DNA of 64,000 nt, from positions 6,889,501-6,953,500 of the forward strand of contig NC_091966.1 of the NCBI RefSeq assembly GCF_036711975.1, read 5' to 3'. This document shows, in pieces, positions 22,761 to 34,756 of this stretch. A program made the position numbers and the translations under genes. The notes beneath the pieces were generated by a model. The model did not search any database, had not been told where the DNA came from, and was given only the letters and a program-made list of their open reading frames with translations. How positions within the stretch are numbered: position 1 is the stretch's first letter; each line of letters begins with the position of its first letter. The stretch is from Onthophagus taurus (Eukaryota > Arthropoda > Insecta > Coleoptera > Scarabaeidae).

Positions 22761-23896
22761 TGACTGGTACTACGAGGATTGATCTGCTTTACACCTTTAC
22801 AAATTGTAATAGATACATAAAAAAGTGTAACAGATTCTAGAAAGCTGTAATAAATTAAGGGTAGTAATATTTTTTGTGAATAGATGGCGTTCTTGGGACC
22901 ACTAACCAGGGTAATACCCCGTCATGTTAAATAAGGAAGATCAAAAAACTGAAATTAAACAGTGTTTCAGGATACAACTAAGGCAAAATTTAATAATTTT
23001 GAATTAAAGATTAAGATAAAGATACCGTAAAGAAGAAGTTAACCTTAAATGTTATTAAAACATATTTTAAATTTCGTAGCAACAAGTTGTAATCTAAAAG
23101 TAGAGTTGTGTAGGTTTCTAAATAGAGATTTTCTGGCGAGTGTTAAAGAAGGCCTGGAAGATGGCCGAATATCCAAAATCAATGAAACATGCTTCACTAC
23201 TCATAACTAGACCAACGGTTGAAAAGATCTGTCTAATTACACACCCTTTTGTCTTGGTAGCGACGTGTATGCGATCCATTATGACCAAAACAATCATTTA
23301 TTTAGTCTATTCTATCAGCCGATCATGTTCCAGTGAGTCACATAACCAAGACATAACTTAACGTAAAATGTAACATTACAATGACGGTAATATTCAGGAA
23401 AAAGTAAACACGAATGATATCCCTGAAAAAATTCAAAAGCGCTGGAGATTACGAAGGAAGAGATTATTGAAGAGAATTGACATGTTAAATCAAAGAAAAA
23501 GAGTATCCCAAACAAAGCACTGAAAATGTTTCCCAAAAACGTAAGGTTGCAAATCTCGAAGATAGTAGATAAACAGCACCTTACAATCACAAATCGTAGA
23601 AAAGAATGTCGAAAATTATTGAAAGAATTCTGCTGGAGCGACTGAAGTAAGAAGCAGAACAGAAAGGATTACTACGGGGAACGTAAATGAGTTGTGCAGC
23701 TCATTACCACGTTGGAACTTACCCAAAAGAAAATCTTTTACAACAATCATATTTAGTACACAGCCCGTATTTGCTTATATGACCCATACACCTTATTCAT
23801 CACATTCTCCCGATTCTCCCTACAAATCTGAACTTGATCGAGCATACGTGGGATAAAGTAGACACAAGTAGGCAGAAAATAATAATTTCTAATAAT

Positions 23897-25019
23897 AATA
23901 TACAGAGTGTTTATGTAAGTCGTGGCATAATTTTAATCACAAATACTAGAGTCAAAATGATGACGATTCATGTAAAAAATTTTGGTCTAAACCCATAAAT
24001 GGCTAAGATATAGGCCATCAAAATTAAGAAATTTTTAAATATTTTCAATATGGTTTGTCTTAGAAAGATAAAATTTTGCAAATGTTATCATGAGAAATCA
24101 TTTAAGATCACTTTTGAAAATATGCAAACACAGGATCAATGCAATACACAAAAGTTCACAAAAGTTATTTCCTTAAAACTTTTTTATTAAGTCATAAACC
24201 ATTCAATTTTCCAACATGATTCTAAAAGCCTTTTTCATTTTGAAATTATTTTTACTCTTACTAATTTTTGATTAGACGCATCGTTTTTGAGTTATTCACA
24301 AAAAGATTTAAGTGCGTTGAAAGGAAATCTGTCAAATTATTACTCAATGTAGCATGAAATCTGGATTTTCTTCAGTACAATCATGCTTCAGCATTTCTCA
24401 AATTAATGATTATCTGTAAAAAGTACTTTTTTCTATCATAGTGTGGTAACACTGTATTTGCAACGGATGATCAGCAATTTTAAACTCTTGTATCCTCTAT
24501 TAAAATCCAGATTCCCGTTATTTACATAGTTCTGTCTTACATAAACATCATTCAATATTTAGAAATGTTTTTCTATCAGGTTGTCTCTACTTACAATTTG
24601 TTTGTAATGGAAACATTATAAAATCGAGGTTATATCTTTTTGCAAATATCTCGAAAACGTAATTTTAAAATGAAATAGGCTTCTAGAATCGTGGTTTATG
24701 ACATAATAAAAAAGTTTTGAAGAAATAACCTTCGTGGACACCTGTATAGCATTGATCCCGTGGTTCGATATTTCCAATGGTGATCTTAAACGATTTCTTA
24801 TGATAACATTGCACTGCTTGCCAAATTTAGTCTTTCTAATTGTAAGACAAACCATATTGAAAATATTTAAGAAAATGTTTGAATATTTCTTAACTTTGAA
24901 GGCCCATATCTTAGACATTTATGGGTTTAGATCAAACATTTTTACACGAATCGTCATCATTTTCAATCTAGTATTTGCGATTAAAATTATGCCGTGATTT
25001 ACAGAAACACCTGTATATT
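23897..25019. repeat. Fold-back element, about 1.1 kb, arms about 380-400 bp
   Basis: The left end AATATACAGAGTGTTT and the right end AAACACCTGTATATT are reverse complements apart from two bases. The arms (23897 to about 24300, and about 24630 to 25019) pair along their length, for example CATTTATGGGTTTAGA at about 24920 with TCTAAACCCATAAATG at about 23985. The unpaired core spans about 24300-24630. No ORF of note. Confidence 0.75.
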
Positions 25020-26890
25020 CCATAAAGCCATTCTTATCGTTAGTTTATTAGTCTGGTGTGAATAATTTTGTTCACCACTGTATAAATGTTTCTTATTGTT
25101 TTGGCTTACAACTGTCAAAATGATTCTGCGTAGAATTTTTTATTCTCTTTCTGTTACCGTAAATGTAAATTAAAATCTCCTTTTTCATTTCACCAATATT
25201 TATTTATTTTTCAATTTTCAAATAACGTACTGTGAGTTTTTAAAACTTTTATTTTTAAAGCTAATAACAAATCAGCGCCATCTATCATTAATTTTTCTAG
25301 TTATTTCATGTCAACATCATGTAAAATTGTTAGGTTATGTTGGATAAAAACAATAATTTGTAAAAATTAAGAAATACTTTTTTGAGAAATTAAAAATAAA
25401 TATCTTTTTTTAGAAAATGAACCATTGGAAATGTTATTGGTAAAATAGTTGGCAGAAGTAGTCAGATCTAAGAGTTTGTACTTATACTTAACAGGAATCA
25501 TCAAGAGAAATATTTTTGAGAATTCAGAAACATTTAAATGCTTTGAAGAGATGTTTAGAAAATCAAAACGAATTGAAAAATAATTTGCTGTTATAGAAAT
25601 AATAAAATAAAGCTGTTTTAGATGGAGTAAAAGATGTGATCAGTTGGAACCTGATACGATTTTGATTAAACCTTTAATACGATTTTGAAGCATATTAACT
25701 TTCTTTGTGTAAATTTACATATTTAAATACGAAGCATATGTAAATTATTTCAAATAGAAGCTGGTAAGGTTGAATAATTGATAAAAAAAAGTGTGATCTA
25801 ATATGGTAATTCCTTTTTAGTGTTAATTTTACATGATGCCCTGAACAAGGGGTCCTTAAGGTTCACATTTAATGAAAATTTGGATTCACTAATATTTATT
25901 TTGCTTTTTAGGGTCTAGATACTAACCAGAAAGAGATAATTAAATTACTAAAATAAAGTATTGCTTGATTTGTTGCTGATTTCCTAAAAAACTTGGTATA
26001 ACTCAAATAAAAAAAACACGATTATCTGATGCACCAGTCTCTAATTATTTATCAATTTATTAATGACAATAAAGATAAAGTAATGGCAATATATCGCAAT
26101 AAGATGATTTGAATAAATAATCATCAGTAGTAATCATTTATGATAAGGCTTTTACTCAATTTCTTTAATTTCAATTTAAATAATTAAATGTATAACACAT
26201 AAACAACATACAATACTTACTGTAGTAAATAAGCAGCTAAACCAAAATTTTTTTTTTTTTTTGAAGATAATATCACAAAAGTTTTGCAAAATTATCAGAA
26301 GATTAATACAAATGCTCCTAAAACAATAAATAAACCTTAAAATTCAGAAAAGTTAAGTTAAAGCCTAATTCCCGCGTAAATAAACGAAATGAGGTTATGT
26401 TTTCTAAAATAACTCACCAATTGATAAATTAATGTTCACAATATGCACACGAAGCTCTCATCGAATAAATTAATAAGTTTTAAGCTTCCAATAGGTATTC
26501 TCGGCCATCTTAACGTCTATTCTGTATTGCCATAACAGAATCAACATAACCTATCACAAATTTCTTCGATATACCGTACTCGTGGTTTAAGAGGACCTGC
26601 TATTATAAGAAAAATTTAACGGTTACCAATCGGTTTATATTGAGCGCTCTATATCCCGGCAACTCCCTTACTTTTAAATGGATGTAACCACAGCGCATGC
26701 GCGAACTTTCACATTGAAATTTATATTATTTTTAAATTTACATTTATATTTTTCACAATTTTCCTGTAAACATTTTCAGTTTTAAATGTATGTTCTTATT
26801 TTATAATTTTTGCAATAATAAATTAAAAAAGCGATTCGATTTTCGGTTTAGACCTTTAAAAGCCCTGACGTCTATTTGACGTACACATGG
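25020..26890. other. AT-rich intergenic DNA upstream of B9D2
   Basis: No gene recognised. AACATAACCT or its complement occurs several times (about 25332, 26391 and 26537), a motif often found near insect promoters. On the minus strand an ATGGCCGAG with good context at about 26509 opens only 12 codons and has no donor, so I do not call a gene. Confidence 0.4.
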
Positions 26891-26893
26891 TGT

Positions 26894-26906
26894 GTTGCTA
26901 GGTAAC
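26894..26906 (+). promoter_or_regulatory. RFX X-box upstream of B9D2-Tectonic
   Basis: GTTGCTAGGTAAC consists of two imperfectly inverted RFX half-sites, GTTGCT and GGTAAC, with a 1-bp spacer. It matches the X-box consensus of ciliary genes (GTNRCC-N(1-3)-RGYAAC) with one mismatch. It lies 90 bp upstream of the B9D2 ATG and about 43 bp upstream of a TCAGT initiator (26949-26953). RFX control of transition-zone genes is known in flies and worms. Use of this site is inferred. Confidence 0.75.
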
Positions 26907-26948
26907 AAGTTTGTTTGTAAACAAATCCCTTTAATTATTTTATGACAA

Positions 26949-26953
26949 TCAGT
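26949..26953 (+). promoter_or_regulatory. Candidate initiator of the B9D2-Tectonic unit
   Basis: TCAGT, the arthropod initiator core, sits 44 bp before the B9D2 ATG with no TATA box upstream. Confidence 0.35.
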
Positions 26954-26996
26954 AGGTGACACTGAAAAGTATCACTTCCGGTTGTGTTTCTATGTG

Positions 26997-27613
26997 ATGG
27001 CAGAAGTTCATATTGTTGGTGAAATATCGCACGCAAAAGAATTTCCAAAACAAGAACTTTTCTGCCGTTGGAAATTACATTGTGGTAAGAAAAATAAATT
27101 CAAATTTTTAACTAAATTTTAAATAAACTTTAATTTTATTGATTTTTTCGTATTTCCCTAATATTTCCAGGTAATAATTGGAAAGTGATTTCTGGCAAAC
27201 AAGAAGGTCAAACTCAGGTGATAAGTTCAGAATTTGATGATAAATGTAAATGGGCTTATCCTCTTGATATACATTTAACAACAACTGGAATTCCAGGTTG
27301 GCCTAAAATTTACGTTCAAGTTTATCATTTGGATTGGTTAAATAGAAGTCATTTGTACGGATACGGTTTCGTTTGTATCCCTACAAGTCCTGGGTCGCAC
27401 GTGCTAAATTGTTACACGTGGCGACCGTTAGGATCGATACGCGAACGATTCATACAATATTTTCTCGGTGGTGGTCCTCAATTAAAATACCCCGACTTGA
27501 TTTTATCGTCAAACGATCGTTATAAATTAAATACCGAGGCTATGGGAGTAGTTTCTTTTGAAGTTAATATTGTTTTAAGAAATTTTAATAAATTTGGAGT
27601 TGAATACGAATAA
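26997..27613 (+). CDS. B9D2: B9 domain-containing protein 2 (ciliary transition zone)
   Basis: Exons 26997-27084 and 27171-27613 (86-bp phase-1 intron, donor G|GTAAGA, acceptor CCAG) give 176 residues, the usual B9D2 length. The start MAEVHIVGEI matches the family N-terminus. Other B9D2 blocks are LFCRWKLHCG, WKVISGKQEGQTQV, GIPGWPKIYVQVYHLD, GYGFVCIPTSPG, TWRPLGSIRE, GGGPQLKYPD and LLRNF-like VLRNFNKFGVE. B9D2 forms the B9 module with B9D1 and MKS1 at the base of cilia, helping gate membrane proteins. The ATG follows an in-frame-independent ATGTGA minicistron at 26992. The stop lies 7 bp before the best Tectonic ATG, leaving no room for a separate 3' UTR or promoter. Confidence 0.95.
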
Positions 27614-27620
27614 TTTAAAT

Positions 27621-30600
27621 ATGGAGAAAATTGTTTTCTTCGGATTCGTGCTTTTTGGCATCGTATTTAAAGTATTTTCCGGAACAAGTACTACAAATAC
27701 TGAAAGTACAACTGAAATCATTACTTCAGAAATAACGAATGATTATGAAAATGATAACGTAACTTTAGAATTTGGTATAGATGATAATAGCACTTGTGAT
27801 GAAAATTGTACCACTTTAACAACAGTTAAAACGGGTTCATCGCCGACTAAAGCACCAACTACTATTAAACCAAACGTTAAAGTACCAAAGATTTCTTTAT
27901 CGTCGTCAACTAAAACTTGCTTTTGCAATATTCAGGTTTGTTAAAAAAAATTTGAAGAAGCATCAATAAATATGATTATTTTTAGGAGAAAGTTTGTGAT
28001 ATAAACTGTTGTTGCGATAAAGATTGTAATTATGATATGAGGCAAGTTTTTGGGAAATGTGACGATGATCTTAATAGAGTTTACGACACCTCCTTTTGTG
28101 AATATACTAAGTATATTTACAAAAATAACACGCCGTTTGAATGGACTGTCAATCAAAATGGATTTTTTTGCGTGGCTAAGACTAATTTACCACGACAGTA
28201 TTATATTCATAAAGACATTGTAATTATTTCTATGTGAGTTGATTCAAAAGTAGATGGCAAAATCATGAGTTCATTTTAAGATAAAGTAATTAATGCTATT
28301 TTGGTATCAACATAAAATGAGTTTCCAATAATATTTCCAAAATCATGCAAAAATAATCTCGAAACTAACTGAGTGGTTTAAGAGTGGTTCTGTAACAAAA
28401 ATGCAATACAGAAAATTTTTAGTCATTAAGTATAGAATCTAATCATTTTCGTCATGCGCACTGTGAATGGAATAATCATTGAACGAGGTGTTCAAGGACG
28501 CTGGAAGGTTTTTGAAATAAGTGTGATGGGTTGGAGGAGTTTTTTTACTGTAAATTGAACCAGTTAACAGGCTACCCATTTATGTTTTTCCTGTTAGTTA
28601 AAAAGTTTCCCAAACTTTTGATACATAGAAATTCATAACTAGATATTGAAAACGTTTTGAAATGTGACTTCTTCCTTACCGATTTTATGATCTGAATCCA
28701 GCACTTTGGCGCCACATTTAACATCACTCGCCATGAATGAATGTCCAGACACTGAGAATTTGAAATCTATTCTGGTGAGGAGTCTGGACAAGTTTTAGAA
28801 TACATTTTAATGCATTCTACAAAATAAAATAGTGTGCGTTTTGTTTTCTCTTAAGTAGTGGTAAAAGTGAAAAAAGTGAAACCATTGAAGCACTGAATAC
28901 TGTAATTCTATGCATCCAAATTTGAAAGAAGTGCAAAGAAAAATGCAAATGTAAATTTCAGTAGAGGTTGAGTTATAGACTGTAAGGATAGTCCTTGCTT
29001 GTTCTGAGCAGGCTACATGGAGTTACTCTTGCACGTTTATGGCCTTTCTTTTCCTTAGATCCTGTTCACTCTTATTGTATGCATGAAATTATGACATAAC
29101 ATACAAGTATCTATAGAAGGATAACAATATTTGTTTCTTAACAAGCTGTTTTTGTTCCTGCATATTTTTCAAGATTGATCAAAGATCATACATTTTTTGT
29201 TTGATGTTACATTGGCTTTGAAATAGAAACGTCCTCTTTTTTGTCCTCTTTTAATCACATCTACAAACTCCAACCATTTAATTTGCAATATTCCTATGAA
29301 ATATGTTTTGCATACTTTCGTATTGTTCTCACCTTGTTCCACTGTAAGTTTGTTACCATATTTTGAATTGGGATCCCATTGATTTCGAGCATACAAAGAA
29401 CATATTTTGGAATAATCTGCCAAATTTACTTTGGCAGTGGCAGTTTAAATATCTTTTCATTCCTTAAAATATTATTTGTAGTGGTAAAAGATTTATAAGT
29501 GTTTCTATTTTGCTTCCGTTTATTCTGTGTCTAAATGTCTTCATTGGTTGTCCTTATCCTACCAAATTGTTGTTTTAAATCTTAATCTTGGTCTGGAATT
29601 AGGATTAGATATTTATTATGCACAGTAATATAGCATAATGTGTGGTTTCAATTGACATAAACCTTTCGATAATTTGTGGTCTTGACAATGGTTTTCAATT
29701 GGTCTGGGCCAAAAAGTATTTGATGAAGTTGGCAATTATAAAATTATAAAATTTTGTCACCTACTCTTGAATCACATTTTTTTAAAAAGCTTTTGTCTAT
29801 ACATAAAATCTTTTAGACATTAAATAATCTTAAAGAAGCATCACTAGCAAAACAAAATAAATTTGATTGGGCAGAAAAAGATTCATCAACAACTCCAGAA
29901 ATAGATCCGCAACAAGGTTTTATGTATGGAAAACCTGCTTATTTGGTAAAAAATAATTTAATTATTCCTTGGGGTATGCAATCTGAGTGAATCATTTTTA
30001 AATTGTTGTTTACATTTGTCGTTTTTAGTAATTCCAGACACTTTACATACAGATTCTTGCTCAACCACAAAAACAATAAATTTACTTGAAGATGTAGAAA
30101 CAAAATGTACTCAATATGAAATAAACAATAATAACAAAAAGCTGGATCTTCATAGTTATATTGAAAATATTACAGTATTAACTTCATCATCTGACTCGAA
30201 ATATTTTAATCAAAAAAGACTGACTTTATTGCAGGTAAGAAACAGAAATGTCTAAAATAATTTGTTCTTAACTTTATTACTTTTTAACAGCATTGTCCAA
30301 AGGAAATTTGCAAAAACTTCGATGTCTTATTATGCAACGAATTTTTACAAAACTGTTCAAAACTAAGTCAAAACGTTTCCAAAGCACATCATTGCCAAGG
30401 ATATTCTTTTAATTTTTCTTGTAAAAATTTATTACAAAAACTGCAATATAATATTTACCATAATGGAACACAGGGAATTAAAAAAGTTGACCTATTAGTT
30501 CATTTAATGAACTTATCTTACCCTTCAATCCATACTGTCATTCAACACTTTAAAGTCAAATTCTTCTGGGTAAACCAAAACATAAACATTACTTCTCAAC

Positions 30601-31442
30601 GTAGCGGAAACCCTGGATACATTTTTAAAAAACCCATCATCACAGCGAATTTAGTACAACACAAATTTGTAATTTCAAAAAAACCGTTAAATATTTCAAC
30701 AAACGCAACGATTGAGAGAAATCATTCAAAAATCAACGAAATTGTTTTGACACTCCCCAAAAATCAAAACGGAAAATGTATTTTAACGAACCATATTAAT
30801 AATCAAATTCAATTTGGAATAAATAATTTAATAAATTGCGAACTCCGCGAATTAATAACAACAAAAAATAAAAAACTAAATAAAGATTTATGCCTAAACG
30901 TGCAAGAATTAATTTCGACTTTCTGGTCTATTGAATTGAATAATTCAACGAATAAATTATTTGGCAAATACGGAAACGCAAACATTACCAATATAAAAGA
31001 TTGGAGTAATGTTTCGTATACTTTAACTCCTGAAAATATGCTAAAACGTGTAAATAGCGTGCCATCGGGTAATAAATCTCGTTTAAACTGCATCAACCTC
31101 TGCACCAAGTTAAAAATAGACGTTTTTCATGCGCGATCAATCGTTGAAGACCTTCACGATCAAGTACAAATCGTTTGGATCACGTACTCATTTGGTAATT
31201 GTAGGAATTACACTTTTCTAATCGAGGACGATCAAATTTCAATTAACATCCGATTACGTTTCGAGGTAATGTTTTATGATATTACTACAGAAAAATTAAA
31301 AAAATATGTTGAACCACCTTCCTTGAAAATTAGCTTACCCTACGATTTCTTTTATCCATTTGTTAAAATCGATAATGGGGGTAATTTAATTAAAAACTCA
31401 ATTGTATTAATTATTACTTTGGTGTTAATTTTAATCAATTAA
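27621..31442 (+). CDS. tctn: Tectonic, ciliary transition-zone protein (five exons)
   Basis: Exons: 27621-27935, 27986-28219, 29817-29973, 30029-30234 and 30291-31442, giving 687 residues. The signal peptide is MEKIVFFGFVLFGIVFKVFS, followed by a Thr/Ser-rich linker. The tectonic cysteine block CFCNIQ-EKVCDINCCCDKDC (about 100-119) spans the first intron. RSGNPGYIFKKP (about 408-419) matches the conserved GNPGY segment. The C-terminus is a short hydrophobic tail (SIVLIITLVLILIN), either a membrane anchor or a lipid-anchor signal. Tectonics are secreted or membrane parts of the MKS complex that also contains B9D2. The exon 2 donor (ATT|GTAATT) is weak but keeps the frame. An in-frame ATG at 27594 inside B9D2 would add nine residues before the signal peptide. 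The 1.6-kb intron 2 holds repeat debris. Confidence 0.9.
28220..29816. other. Tectonic intron 2 with decayed minus-strand transposon-like ORF
   Basis: On the minus strand, broken frames between about 29425 and 28680 contain a GHSFMASD...CGAK stretch that resembles the 'GHSFLPCDRDFG' motif of proteins spread by insect transposons. Stops and shifts interrupt it. The family is uncertain. The other Tectonic introns are only 50-57 bp, so insertion probably enlarged this one. Confidence 0.35.
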
Positions 31443-31576
31443 GTTTAAAAGATAAAATAAAACTTTGTGTAGAACGAAAAAATGTTTATTAAATAAATAA
31501 ATTGTAAATTGATTTTATAAAAAGAATCTTCTTCGATCGCCTTTTTCCTTACCATTTTTTTAGGCCATACCGTGCC
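31428..31576 (-). pseudogene. Duplicated RPF1 3' end next to the Tectonic stop
   Basis: GATAAAATAAAACTTTGTGTA (31451) through TTTTATAAAAAGAATCTTC (31513) and CCATACCGTGCC (31565) closely matches the true RPF1 3' end and its flank at 34780-34888. On the minus strand it keeps the last codons (RRRFFL-stop equivalent), with an insertion of about 25 bp after the region matching HGMETS. It is a non-coding remnant. Confidence 0.7.
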
Positions 31577-31679
31577 TAAAAACACTGAGATTGTTCTCTT
31601 CACTAAACAGAGGAAATTGGGACATTTAACACCACCCCGTTTCTTCTGCAACAGTCTATTAACCTTTGCTCTAAGCTCT

Positions 31680-32335
31680 AGAGGTGAAATATCTTGGTGT
31701 TATCTTGGACAAAGGACTGACTTGAAAATCACAAATTAGTTGCAAAACCAAAAAAGCAACGATTGTTACTCACCCAGTGTCGAAGGGCAGTTGAGAATAC
31801 TTGGGGATTAAATACGAGGGTTACAATGTGGATCTACACGTCTGTCATGTGGAGCTCACGGAGCTATAGTTTGGGGCTAAGCACTGAAACATGCCTATAA
31901 AGCTAAATTGCTGCATCAATTGCAACGAGTGGCCTGATATTTTTATCAGGGAGGTGGCCATGATGGCATTGCTTCGAACTCTGGAGTGAGGCTGTTCGTA
32001 AACAACTCCTCCTTGAAGCTTGCACAGATTACATAACACCTACTTTCTTAAACACGCCACACTTTGGCATTGAAACGATACCCCAAAGCAACTTAAGCAC
32101 GGGCAAAACGCAGACCATCTACACTGATGGATCAAAGAACGCTGGGAGGCTCCGGAGTTCGAATTTTCTCGCACGATCTCGCGCTATACCTTTCCACTTC
32201 GCTAGGGACTATAGCAGCCAATGTAATCATCGACTCCGAAAAAGTTGGAAGAAACGTTGTAATCTGCACAGATAGCAAACAGGCTACGCTGGCGGTTAGC
32301 AGGCATCGAACTACATCATCGTTAGCAATTTAAAA
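31680..32335 (+). mobile_element. Jockey-type LINE fragment: RT C-terminus and RNase H-like region
   Basis: Frames contain EVKYLGVILDKGLT at about 31682, a degenerate 'YGAIVWW' equivalent at about 31860, and an RNase H start IYTDGSKNAG at about 32119 followed by VVICTDSKQA (about 32257). At least three frame breaks and stops occur. It is related to, but distinct from, the fragment at 10690-11320. Confidence 0.65.
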
Positions 32336-32344
32336 AAATTTTAT

Positions 32345-34595
32345 ATTTATCGGAAATTGTCCTATGCTACCCCCAATACTTTCTGGAAAACCATCCGTTC
32401 TCTTGGTGTAGTTAAATCTCCTTCTTACCATGGTAGTTTTGATTGTGATTCTCTGACTAGTTATTTTGCCGAATCTCCTATCACTCTCGACTATTCAATT
32501 AAGGTATCAACAATTCTCCCCATTAATGCCTCCGCTAAAATCAATTCCAAATTTTCCTTGGAGTTGTTCGACGAATTCCAAGTCCGCCAGGCACTCAGAC
32601 ATTCTCGGTTCAGTAGTGTTGGTGCTGATGGTGTTCGCATTAAGCAGCTCCTTCCTATATTGGATATAATCATTCCTCCACTACTCCACATATTTAACTT
32701 CTCCATTGAGACATCGTCCTTCGCTTCTATTTGGAAACTAGCTTATGTTGTACCCATACCTAAACTTAAGTGCCCTACTCGTCTAAGTGATTTTCGTCCT
32801 ATTTCTATTATTTCTGTAATTTCTAAAGCAATTGAGCGCTTGGTGTATATGCAGGCACAGCGGTATTTTGATGAGCAATCTGTGCTCACTGATTTTCAAT
32901 CTGGTTTCTGTTCCAATCATACCTTTCTAATCGTTCCTTGTGTGTACGTGACTCCTTATCTTCCTCATCTGTATTTATAAGCCGTTGCGGTGTGCAGTGA
33001 TATTGGGTCCACTTCTCTTTTCTTTCTTCATAAATTGCATTACTAAGATAATTAAGTGCAACTTTCAGCTATATGCAGACGACCTCCAAACTTATACATC
33101 TGCAACTGTGGATGAACTTCCAGCAGCGCTAATGCGGCTTAATAGGGATCTTGCTAGTGTTATAGACTGGTCTAGATGCTATGGCTTGAGTTTGAATATA
33201 GCAAAGACTCGAGCTATTGCTTTGGGCCTTTGCTAGCAAAATTTTACTCGATCAATAATACCCATCTGACACTTGATGGTAACTTCATACAATTCTCTCA
33301 AACAGTTAAAAACTTGGGAGTAATGATAGGTTTTGCATTGTCCTGGCAGCCCCAGATTCAGTCGGTCTGTAGGAAGATTTATTTCTGATTTTATTCCCTA
33401 CGCAAACTTGGTTTTTTTCTTCCACCTATTGTTCGTCGCAACCTATGTTACTCTTTAATTCTCCCCCATTTGGACTATATTGATGCCGTGTACCCAAACC
33501 TCTCGATTAGTTTCCATAACAAATTAAAGAGGTTACAAAATAATTATATTTTCTATATTTCTAATGGATCTGATGATGGCGTAAGCCGAAACCGGTTAGA
33601 CAATAAATTGAAAAAGACCAGAAAAAGTATTGCTTTTTATTGAATTTATATTATATAAAAAATAACTGGTCAACATGGATCAAACTCCCTCATCTAATTA
33701 CAAAATAATTGTCTGCGCTTTATTTTTGACCTGAGAAAGTATGACCATGGTACACCATACCGTAATCATCTCGAGATGCTCATCGTTGAGAAGCGTAGAT
33801 TCTTTCGCATATTAACTATCAACATACAATCATTGAAAATCTTAAAAGTTTCCAAGTTGTATATTTCAAAGAAGACTTCAACAAGATATCAACTGTGCTA
33901 TATTTTTGGAAAGGAAATTTTATGCTCTCGTCCAATTTGTAAAAATATATAGGGCGTTCCATTAAAAAAATCATTTTTATGTCAATAACTAGTAAAATAT
34001 TGCTTTGCGGGAAAGCTAACTTATACCATCGAATTTCATCACTTTTTTGAAAAATATCCTGTATCTCTGAAATCGTAAAAGATATCGATATTCGGTTTTC
34101 GCCATTAAGTTTCTTATAAAAATCGAGCCTCAGACACTGATATCATTTTTCCTTTATCTCTTATAGAAATAGGAGTTTCCCGTTAAAAGTGCCTAATTTG
34201 GCCCACCTGTACATACCTGTACACATATAACACTGTGGAATAATTTACCCATAAAATTGCGTAATGCTCGTAGCTTTTCCATATTCAAAGGTTCGCTAAG
34301 ATATCACCTGTTGTCTCTACAGTTATCTGAGGCTGATTTTTGATGTCTGCTTTATCTGGTTCTTCTCTTTTCCATCTTCAGCTGACAGCTTTATTTGCTC
34401 TTTTCCAATCATTTTTTGCTTAATCCGATTTTCTTTATTCCTTGTTCTCTCCTATTCTTTTTCTGTTACTTGACGCCTCTGGCGATAAATTGACCTTTTG
34501 TCAACCATGTATTAATGTTATAGAATAATGTATATTTTTCTGTTATTATTGTAAATCTTGGTGGCAATAAAGTTAAGTATTATTATTATTAAGTG
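32345..34595 (+). mobile_element. CR1/L2-like LINE, RT to 3' end, with two insertions
   Basis: The RT frame 32357-32980 contains LRHSRFSSVGADGVRIKQL, FASIWKLAYVVPIPK, DFRPISIISVISKAIERL and DFQSGF. It resumes at 32985 with GPLLFSFFINCI, LYADDLQTY (catalytic DD intact) and LSLNIAKTRAI. Further pieces are LRKLGFFLPPIVRRNL and LILPHLDYIDAVYP (about 33400-33490), CLRFIFDLRKYDHGTPYRNHL (about 33713-33775, split by an insertion at about 33566-33690), and TLWNNLPIKLRNARSFSIFK (about 34230-34290), ending at a stop near 34341. A second repeat insertion lies at about 33950-34215. The 3' end is an (ATT)n run at about 34577-34592. Catalytic parts lie in different frames, so it is dead. Confidence 0.75.
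33950..34215. repeat. Repeat fragment inserted in the LINE
   Basis: It begins with AGGGCGTTCCATTAAAAAA, shared with the repeat at about 13459, and ends near CCACCTGTACATACCTGTAC. It interrupts the LINE reading frame between the 'RRFFRIL' and 'TLWNNLP' segments. ATCCTGTATCTCTGA inside resembles the CCTGTATCTCGG of the fold-back at 13788-14451. Confidence 0.5.
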
Positions 34596-34756
34596 GCACA
34601 CCTTGACCCCAAATATTGGATATAAAGAATATACCCTTCTGTTCTATATTACGGTTCATTAATACCACGGGCTGGTTTTCTGACCCTTGATTGTACTGTA
34701 AAATGTGGGAATGTACAAAGGGCCCTAAATGCTGTGAAGGAATTCACCCCCACAAT

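Noticed and set aside
26480-26515. Minus-strand ATGGCCGAG start upstream of B9D2
   Set aside because: The context is good but the frame ends after 12 codons, with no splice donor before the stop.
28220-28233. Strong donor GTGAGT at 28234 as the end of Tectonic exon 2
   Set aside because: It is a better consensus than the chosen ATT|GTAATT at 28220, but joining it to the next exon (29817) gives a stop within three codons. It could serve a truncated isoform, so only RNA data can settle it.
31445-31651. Minus-strand 68-codon frame beside the Tectonic stop
   Set aside because: It is a shifted reading of the duplicated RPF1 3' end plus adjoining sequence, not a gene.
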